A stretch of 6,733 bases of DNA from contig DUUG01000013.1 of assembly GCA_012841675.1 (NCBI GenBank), forward strand, positions 1 through 6,733, written 5' to 3'. Of the stretch, positions 1 to 4,309 are shown piece by piece. The notes beneath the pieces were generated by a model that made no database searches, had not been told where the DNA came from, and worked only from the letters and a program-made list of their open reading frames with translations. The number at the start of each line of letters is the position of its first letter. Position 1 is the stretch's first letter. This DNA is from Clostridiales bacterium. GTDB lineage: Bacteria > Bacillota > Clostridia > Oscillospirales > QAMX01. A program made the position numbers and the translations under genes.

Positions 1-828
1 GAGGCGGTTTTCCCCCACATTCGGCCGGAAGGAACAATGCCAAATCGGCCCGAGGAGGGAAAACCCCAGAAGGCGGCGATTTCCGCCTCCGTTCGAACGA
101 AAGAACAGCTTTCTGCCCTGTTAAAAACCCCTCCCGCGCGTATATATCTGCCTTATTCCTTCGAACCGGAAAAATGGCCTAAATTGCCGGAAGGAGTGGA
201 GTTTGCGCTGACCCTTCCCAGAGTGTTTGAACCGGGAATGGAAAAGGCGGTTAAGCGGCAGATCGAAAAGGCCAAAGAAGCCGGAGTTTCCGCCTTGCTG
301 GCCGGAAGCCTTGGCACGTTTTCGGCGGCCTTGGAGTATGATATGCCCGTTTATGGGGATGCGGGGCTGAACCTTGCCAACTCCCATGCTCTGTGGCAGG
401 CCCAGCAGCTTGGCCTTGCGGGGGCGACGGCTTCTTTCGAGCTGACGCTGGCGCAGATTCGGGGGCTTGCTTCAAAGCTTCCTTTAGAGGTGCTTGCTTA
501 CGGCCGGCTGCCGCTGATGCTATTAAAACGGTGTATGATGAAAAATTGCAAAAATTGTACCGGCGAGATGACCATTTTTGACCGCCGGGGCGAGCCCGTC
601 TATATAACCAAGGAATACGGCTGCCAGAACCAGCTTTGGAACGGACACGTTCTGTGGCTGCAGGATAAGCTGTCGGAATGGAACGCAGGTCCTGCCCTTT
701 TGCGCCTTGTGTTTACGGATGAAACGCCGGCCCGCTGTGCGGAGGTTTTACAAGCGTACCAAAATAACGACCCCTGCCCCATGCCGGAAGTGTTTACGCG
801 GGGGCTATACTACCGGGGCGTTCAGTAA
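1..828 (+). CDS. U32 family (peptidase U32 / DUF3656-type) protein, C-terminal part
   Basis: The reading frame is open from the first base of the window to a TAA stop, so this is a 5'-truncated gene with 275 visible residues; the first internal ATG at 37 is not a convincing start because the frame continues upstream and no ribosome binding site is seen. The visible part resembles the final domain of large clostridial U32/DUF3656 proteins: a region with the pattern Y-G-D-x-G-L-N-L-x-N-S, then L-A-Y-G-R-L-P-L-M, then a cysteine cluster. Counting from base 1, the cysteines are C178, C183, C186 and C208 (spacing x4, x2, x21), followed by Q-N-Q-L-W-N. Family knowledge: several U32 members (TrhP, RlhA) work in tRNA or rRNA hydroxylation, and conserved cysteines probably hold an Fe-S cluster, so the peptidase name may mislead. 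The specific substrate here cannot be told. It lies 55 bases before dut and may belong to a separate transcript. Confidence 0.85.
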   Translation, partial: EAVFPHIRPEGTMPNRPEEGKPQKAAISASVRTKEQLSALLKTPPARIYLPYSFEPEKWPKLPEGVEFALTLPRVFEPGMEKAVKRQIEKAKEAGVSALLAGSLGTFSAALEYDMPVYGDAGLNLANSHALWQAQQLGLAGATASFELTLAQIRGLASKLPLEVLAYGRLPLMLLKRCMMKNCKNCTGEMTIFDRRGEPVYITKEYGCQNQLWNGHVLWLQDKLSEWNAGPALLRLVFTDETPARCAEVLQAYQNNDPCPMPEVFTRGLYYRGVQ

Positions 829-830
829 TT

Positions 831-836
831 TATAAT
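831..836 (+). promoter_or_regulatory. Possible -10 box (TATAAT) upstream of dut
   Basis: A perfect TATAAT sits in an AT-rich block (826-842) just after the stop of the U32 gene, in otherwise GC-rich DNA. Transcription would start near 842-843, giving a leader of about 40 bases before dut. No acceptable -35 box is found 16-18 bases upstream, where the sequence matches TTGACA at only one or two positions, and no extended -10 TG is present. It is therefore only a candidate promoter for the dut-to-minD unit. Confidence 0.33.
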
Positions 837-842
837 TGAATT

Positions 843-861
843 AGAGCGGCTGTGCCGCTTT
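843..861 (+). promoter_or_regulatory. Short hairpin in the U32-dut intergenic gap
   Basis: Bases 843-850 pair with 854-861 around a three-base TGT loop. The core is AGCGGC/GCCGCT, extended by one G-T and one A-T pair. Only three T follow the core on the 3' side and no T-tract comes after, so it is a poor intrinsic terminator. If the TATAAT at 831 is used, the transcript would begin almost exactly at the foot of this hairpin, so a 5' mRNA-stabilising role is possible. A weak terminator or attenuator for the U32 gene is the alternative. Confidence 0.4.
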
Positions 862-883
862 CCAGATAAAAGGAGAAAAAACC

Positions 884-1318
884 ATGCAAATTCCTATCAA
901 GCGTCTGCGTCCAGTCGAGTTGCCTATGTATGCGTCGGAAGGGGCGGCGGCGGCTGACTTGCGGGCGGCTGTGGACGAGCCGATTACCATTTTGCCCCAT
1001 ACCCGTGTGCTGATTCCTACGGGTGTGGCTGTGGCCGTGCCGGAGGGCTGTGTTGCCCTTGTGTTTGCCAGAAGCGGCTTGGCCATTCGGCATGGGCTGG
1101 CTCTTTCCAACGGGGTCGGAGTCATCGACAGCGACTACCGGGGCGAGATTCAGGTGGGCTTATACAACCACGGCGAGGAGCCATACACCGTCCAACCGGG
1201 CGAACGCATAGCCCAAATGGCCATTCTTCCGTTTATCCCGGCAGATTTTGTGGAAACCGATACGCTGCCGGAAACCCGCCGGGGGAAGGGCGGGTTTGGG
1301 TCGACGGGGAAGGAGTAG
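884..1318 (+). CDS. dut: dUTP diphosphatase (trimeric dUTPase)
   Basis: Hydrolyses dUTP to dUMP and pyrophosphate in the cytoplasm, keeping uracil out of DNA and supplying dUMP for thymidylate synthesis. At 144 residues it has the usual length of the homotrimeric family, and all five motifs can be read: motif 1 around D25 (A-A-D-L-R-A), motif 2 at 62-71 (A-R-S-G-L-A, S64), motif 3 at 77-87 (G-V-G-V-I-D-S-D-Y-R-G, with D82 the likely water-activating Asp and Y85 the uracil-stacking Tyr), motif 4 at 107-111 (E-R-I-A-Q) and the C-terminal glycine-rich arm at 133-142 (R-G-K-G-G-F-G-S-T-G, F138 covering the base). Motif 1 is slightly unusual because the common G-Y-D-L reads A-A-D-L. The ATG at 884 follows AGGAG (871-875) by 8 bases. 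The gene ends 4 bases before maf, and its last codons carry the maf ribosome binding site. Confidence 0.96.
   Translation: MQIPIKRLRPVELPMYASEGAAAADLRAAVDEPITILPHTRVLIPTGVAVAVPEGCVALVFARSGLAIRHGLALSNGVGVIDSDYRGEIQVGLYNHGEEPYTVQPGERIAQMAILPFIPADFVETDTLPETRRGKGGFGSTGKE
1310..1315 (+). promoter_or_regulatory. Ribosome binding site of maf, inside the end of dut
   Basis: AAGGAG forms the last two sense codons of dut (Lys-Glu) and lies 7 bases before the ATG at 1323. It selects 1323 as the maf start over the in-frame ATG at 1248, which lies inside dut and would add 25 residues unlike any Maf protein. The arrangement suggests translational coupling of dut and maf. Confidence 0.8.
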
Positions 1319-1322
1319 TCTT

Positions 1323-1919
1323 ATGGAAAAACTTGTTTTGGCATCTCAATCGCCTCGGCGGCAGGCGCTTTTAACCCAAATGGGGTTGACGAATTTCGAG
1401 GTCGACTTCATTCCGATAGATGAAACCATTAAGCCCGGCGAATTGCCGGAAAACTATGTCCTTCGCATGGCCAGAGAAAAGGCCAAGGCCGTTGCCCGTA
1501 TACATCCGGACGATACGGTGATTGCCGCCGATACGGCCGTTGTCTTAGACGGTCAGATATTTGGAAAGCCGGAAAATAAAGACATGGCCGCAGAAATGCT
1601 TTCCGCCCTTTCGGGGCGCTGGCACGAAGTGATGACGGGGCTGACGGTTATTTCCGGGAACCGAGAGCAAACGGTGTTAGAAAAGGTTCAGGTTTTGTTT
1701 CGCGAGCTGACGCCTTCGGAAATCGCGGCGTATATTGCCACCGGTGAGCCCATGGACAAGGCGGGCGCCTACGGCATTCAGGGGCGGGGGGCTGTGCTTG
1801 TGCGCCGCATTGAAGGGGACTACTACGCTGTCATGGGGCTTCCCGTCTGTTCTCTTTGGGAAATTCTGCAGAATATGCCACGGAAGGACGGTGGCTTGCA
1901 TGTTCCAGAGGATATTTAA
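1323..1919 (+). CDS. maf: Maf family nucleoside triphosphate pyrophosphatase (YhdE type)
   Basis: Maf proteins cleave non-canonical or excess nucleoside triphosphates to the monophosphate and pyrophosphate; the YhdE branch prefers dTTP, UTP and modified pyrimidine nucleotides. The 198-residue product starts with the family signature L-A-S-Q-S-P-R-R (6-13). It then has a Lys/Arg-rich helix with M-A-R-E-K-A (49-54), the catalytic-Asp segment A-A-D-T (D70), G-K-P (81-83), L-S-G-R-W-H-E-V-M-T-G (96-106) and K-A-G-A-Y-G-I-Q-G (146-154). The G-K-P and I-Q-G signatures fit the YhdE rather than the YceF (m7GTP) branch, which is inference from memory of the two groups. The last seven codons overlap the start of mreC. 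Linkage of maf with mre genes is common in bacteria (mreBCD-yhdE in E. coli, maf-radC-mreBCD in B. subtilis), and Maf overproduction has been linked to septation inhibition in B. subtilis. Confidence 0.95.
   Translation: MEKLVLASQSPRRQALLTQMGLTNFEVDFIPIDETIKPGELPENYVLRMAREKAKAVARIHPDDTVIAADTAVVLDGQIFGKPENKDMAAEMLSALSGRWHEVMTGLTVISGNREQTVLEKVQVLFRELTPSEIAAYIATGEPMDKAGAYGIQGRGAVLVRRIEGDYYAVMGLPVCSLWEILQNMPRKDGGLHVPEDI
1882..1888 (+). promoter_or_regulatory. Ribosome binding site of mreC, inside maf
   Basis: GGAAGGA lies 11 bases before the ATG at 1900 and within the maf coding region. It decides the mreC start. The same frame stays open upstream to an ATG at 1735, but that 55-codon extension is a shadow of maf with no MreC character. 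An in-frame GTG at 1891 is only 2 bases from the motif, too close to be used. Confidence 0.65.
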
Positions 1920-2742
1920 AAAGAAAATTACTATCTGGATTTTGATTTTAGCGGCCGTGCTTCTTCTGATATGGGGGCTTTTGTCCATATTTTCCGACGG
2001 AAGCACCGTTTTTCACAGAGCCGTGCGTGCTGTGTCGGCGCCGGTGCAGAAAATGTTTACCTCGGCAAGCAACCGCGTGTCCCATTTTTTCTCGGCCTAC
2101 ACGCGCTATAACGCCCTTTTGGAGGAAAACGAACGCCTTCGGGAGGAAAATTACGCCATGAAAGAGGCCGTGCGGAATGCCGACCTCTACCGTGTGGAAA
2201 ACGAAAACCTGCGTGCCTTGCTCGACATGCGCCAGCGGCACACGGATTTGACCCTGGAATCGACCATGCTGATTGCCCGAAGCGATACGGCGTGGAGCTC
2301 GGTTATCACCCTAAACAAAGGGGAAAGCGAAGGGTTTGCCGTGGGCAACGGGGTCATTTCCAGAGAGGGGCTTGTGGGCCAAATTATCAGCGTCGGCGCA
2401 GGCTATGCCGAAGTGGGCACGATTATAGACACGAAAGTCAGCGTCGGCGCGCTTATTTCCCGAAACCGCCTTTCCGCGGTGACCAAAGGCACCTTAGATT
2501 TGATGCCCGAAGGAAAATTCCAGCTGACCGGGCTTCCCAGGGGAAGCGATGTCCGGCCGGGCGACGAGGTGGAAACCTCGGGGCTGGGCGGGATGTTACC
2601 GCCGGGGCTGCTGCTGGGTACGGTGGAGTCGGTGCATGCGGATTCCAGCGGTCTTGGCGATTATGCCATTGTCAAAGCCGCTGCCGATATAGAAAATCTT
2701 TCCCAGTTGTTTGCCATTACTGCTTATTCCGTGAGCGATTAG
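1900..2742 (+). CDS. mreC: Rod shape-determining protein MreC
   Basis: MreC is the elongasome scaffold. It is anchored in the inner membrane with its bulk outside the cytoplasm, and it binds and activates PBP2 for side-wall peptidoglycan synthesis. The 280-residue product has the full family layout: a basic N-terminus (Lys/Arg at 4-9), one membrane segment at about 10-31, a coiled coil at about 66-110 rich in Glu, Asn and Leu (E-E-N-E-R-L-R-E-E-N), then the beta-rich domain. Recognisable pieces are V-I-T-L-N-K-G (135-141), G-V-I-S-R-E-G-L-V-G-Q-I (151-162), T-S-G-L-G-G-M-L-P-P-G-L-L-L-G-T-V (226-242) and a closing segment with L-S-Q-L-F (267-271). The start is fixed by the membrane segment and by GGAAGGA at 1882. 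It overlaps maf by 20 bases in another frame. mreB, which usually precedes mreC, is absent here, and the next gene is prs rather than mreD. Confidence 0.95.
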   Translation: MFQRIFKKKITIWILILAAVLLLIWGLLSIFSDGSTVFHRAVRAVSAPVQKMFTSASNRVSHFFSAYTRYNALLEENERLREENYAMKEAVRNADLYRVENENLRALLDMRQRHTDLTLESTMLIARSDTAWSSVITLNKGESEGFAVGNGVISREGLVGQIISVGAGYAEVGTIIDTKVSVGALISRNRLSAVTKGTLDLMPEGKFQLTGLPRGSDVRPGDEVETSGLGGMLPPGLLLGTVESVHADSSGLGDYAIVKAAADIENLSQLFAITAYSVSD

Positions 2743-2768
2743 CCGGAAACAGGAAGCTTCACCGTCAT

Positions 2769-2775
2769 GGGAGGG
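2769..2775 (+). promoter_or_regulatory. Ribosome binding site of the prs-like gene
   Basis: GGGAGGG lies 7 bases before the ATG at 2783 in the 40-base gap after mreC. It favours this start over the in-frame ATG at 2795 (Met5), which would begin nearer the canonical N-terminus of Prs proteins. Confidence 0.6.
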
Positions 2776-2782
2776 CTAGAAC

Positions 2783-3730
2783 ATGAGTGGTCAAATGCAG
2801 ATTAAAGTGTTTGCGGGTACGGCCAGCCAAGGGTTTGCAATGGATATCTGCCAACGCCTGGGCACCGAGCTTGGAAAAGCCGATGTGCGCAAGTTTTCCG
2901 ACGGGAATATTTTCGTTCGGATCCTAGAACAAGTCCGCGACAAGGACGTGTATGTGATACAAACCATCGGCATACAGCCCAATGACGGGTTTATGGAGCT
3001 TTTGTTCTGGATTGACGCGTTAAAGCGCGCCAGCGCCGGCTCGATTACGGCGGTGATCCCTTATTTCAGCTATGCCAAGGGCGACAAAAAGGACGAGCCC
3101 CGCGTTTCTATCCGGGCAAGGGTTTGCGCCGACTGTTTGGAAACGGCGGGGGTTGACCGTGTGATTACTATGGACCTGCATGCGCCGCAGATACAAGGGT
3201 TTTTCAAAAAGCCGGTAGACCATTTATACGCCTTGCCTGTGCTTTGCGACGCTATTTTGCAAAGGGGCTTGCCGAACCTTACGGTGGTTTCTCCCGATGC
3301 GGGTTTTGCCAAGCGGGCCCGCGAATTTGCCCATCGCCTAAAGGCGCCGGTGGCCATCGGGGACAAAATGCGCAGCGATCATACAGAAAGCGCCGAGATT
3401 ATGAGCCTTATTGGAGATGTTGCCGGAAGAAACGTTGTCATTGTGGACGATTTTTCTGTGTCCTGCGGAACGCTGGTGCAGATGGCAAAAACCGTCAAGG
3501 CCCACGGCGCAAAGCGCGTTTTAGCCTGTGTAACTCACGGGCTTTTAGGGGAGGAAGGCGCCAAAGCGTTAATGGAAAGCCCCATTGAGGAATTGCTTGT
3601 AACAGACACGTTGGAACAGGCGGCTGGCCGGTTTTGCCCCAAAATTACAGTGGTTTCGGTGGCGGAATTGTTTGCGAAGGCCATCAAGATTATACACGAT
3701 AAAGAAAGCTTAAGCATTTTGTTTGAATAA
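2783..3730 (+). CDS. prs: Ribose-phosphate pyrophosphokinase (PRPP synthetase), divergent form
   Basis: PRPP synthetases transfer the pyrophosphate of ATP to ribose 5-phosphate, giving the precursor of purines, pyrimidines, His, Trp and NAD. The 315-residue length is normal and both phosphoribosyltransferase-like halves are present. The N-terminal half has F-A-G-T-A-S (10-15), K-F-S-D-G-N-I-F-V-R-I (37-47) and N-D-G-F-M-E-L-L (67-74). The flag loop is Y-A-K-G-D-K-K-D-E-P-R (97-107) in place of the usual R-Q-D-R-K form. Then come M-D-L-H-A-P-Q-I-Q-G-F-F (130-141, metal-binding H133), S-P-D-A-G-F-A-K-R-A (170-179), the catalytic K195 and R197 (D-K-M-R), and the ribose-phosphate loop V-D-D-F-S-V-S-C-G-T (221-230), where the common form is D-D-I-I-D-T-A-G-T. 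The fold and catalytic Lys/Arg point to an active enzyme, but the loop change makes this less certain. From memory, the D-K-K-D-x-P-R and D-H features mark a separate Prs branch. It lies 40 bases after mreC and 33 before mreD, an unusual place for this gene. Confidence 0.9.
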   Translation: MSGQMQIKVFAGTASQGFAMDICQRLGTELGKADVRKFSDGNIFVRILEQVRDKDVYVIQTIGIQPNDGFMELLFWIDALKRASAGSITAVIPYFSYAKGDKKDEPRVSIRARVCADCLETAGVDRVITMDLHAPQIQGFFKKPVDHLYALPVLCDAILQRGLPNLTVVSPDAGFAKRAREFAHRLKAPVAIGDKMRSDHTESAEIMSLIGDVAGRNVVIVDDFSVSCGTLVQMAKTVKAHGAKRVLACVTHGLLGEEGAKALMESPIEELLVTDTLEQAAGRFCPKITVVSVAELFAKAIKIIHDKESLSILFE

Positions 3731-3763
3731 CCGTTTAGCGTATTAGGTGGGAAAGGAATCGGC

Positions 3764-4288
3764 ATGGTAAGTGTTCGCCGGGAAATAGTAGTTAAAACCT
3801 TATACTATATATTGCTTTTGTTTATATTTGCTGGGCTGGAAACGGCGGTTTTTCCGCGTTTTTTTAACCTGCGGCATACGCCCCTTTTGCTTCCGTTTTT
3901 GTGCGCGGCGGTTGCCGTGTATGATGGGGAGGTGCCGGGGCTTCTGGCAGGCTTCTTTGCAGGCTTTTTTATGGACGGCTTTACCGGCGTGTTTCCCTAC
4001 TACACGATTATGTTGCTTGTGGCAGGAGGCGTTATCGGCGCTGGCTCGCCCCACTATTTTCGCAAGCGGATTCCCCCTGCCATGCTTTGGGGGGCGGGGA
4101 CTATCCTAGTGGTCGAGATGCTTCGGTTTTTCATCTTCATCTATTTGCCGGGGGTGGCCGGTCTATCAGAAGCGTTCACGGTGGTTTTGCCGCGGGCGTT
4201 CTTTTCCCTTCTGTTTTCCCCTCTTTGGGTCGGGCCGATTTTCTGGATCCGGCGGTTTTTTAGGAGAGAACAGCGGTTTTACCGATAA
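3764..4288 (+). CDS. mreD: Rod shape-determining protein MreD
   Basis: MreD is a small multi-pass inner-membrane protein of the elongasome, thought to balance the MreC-PBP2 interaction. The 174-residue product is very hydrophobic, with about five or six likely membrane segments (about 12-28, 38-53, 56-74, 78-94, 106-128 and 141-161). It carries the family-like piece G-L-L-A-G-F-F-A-G-F-F-M-D-G-F (59-73), which contains the conserved Gly and Asp pattern of MreD, and it ends in a basic cytoplasmic tail (R-R-F-F-R-R). Sequence identity in this family is low, so the call rests on membrane layout, this motif and position after mreC and directly before mrdA. The ATG at 3764 follows AAAGGA (3752-3757) by 6 bases. 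It ends 21 bases before mrdA. Confidence 0.88.
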   Translation: MVSVRREIVVKTLYYILLLFIFAGLETAVFPRFFNLRHTPLLLPFLCAAVAVYDGEVPGLLAGFFAGFFMDGFTGVFPYYTIMLLVAGGVIGAGSPHYFRKRIPPAMLWGAGTILVVEMLRFFIFIYLPGVAGLSEAFTVVLPRAFFSLLFSPLWVGPIFWIRRFFRREQRFYR

Positions 4289-4309
4289 AATACACAGCGA
4301 GGAACACAA

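Noticed and set aside
37..828. The U32 fragment as a complete 263-residue gene starting at the ATG at 37
   Set aside because: The frame is open to base 1, no ribosome binding site precedes this ATG, and the content matches only the last domain of a larger protein.
843..861. The U32-dut hairpin as a Rho-independent terminator
   Set aside because: No T-tract follows on either strand, so it is listed only as a hairpin of unknown role.
1248..1322. N-terminal extension of maf by 25 codons into dut
   Set aside because: It is an out-of-frame reading of the dut end; the Maf signature begins right after the ATG at 1323, which has AAGGAG 7 bases upstream.
1735..1899. N-terminal extension of mreC by 55 codons
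   Set aside because: It lies fully within maf, has no MreC character and places the membrane segment far from the N-terminus; GGAAGGA at 1882 supports the ATG at 1900.
1677..2006. Minus-strand open frame of 109 codons across the maf-mreC junction
   Set aside because: It is antisense to two well-supported genes and has no recognisable motif, so it is a shadow frame.
2753..2760. GAAGCTTC palindrome in the mreC-prs gap
   Set aside because: An 8-base perfect palindrome with no loop and no T-tract is too short to call an operator or terminator.
2292..2786. Plus-strand open frame of 164 codons within mreC in another frame
   Set aside because: Its product is rich in Arg and Gly with no domain, as expected from frame-shifted reading of GC-rich coding DNA.
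3668..3696. Possible internal promoter TTGTTT-17-TATACA before mreD
   Set aside because: The spacing is right, but the boxes match the consensus at only three and four positions and lie in the prs coding region, so chance is a sufficient explanation.
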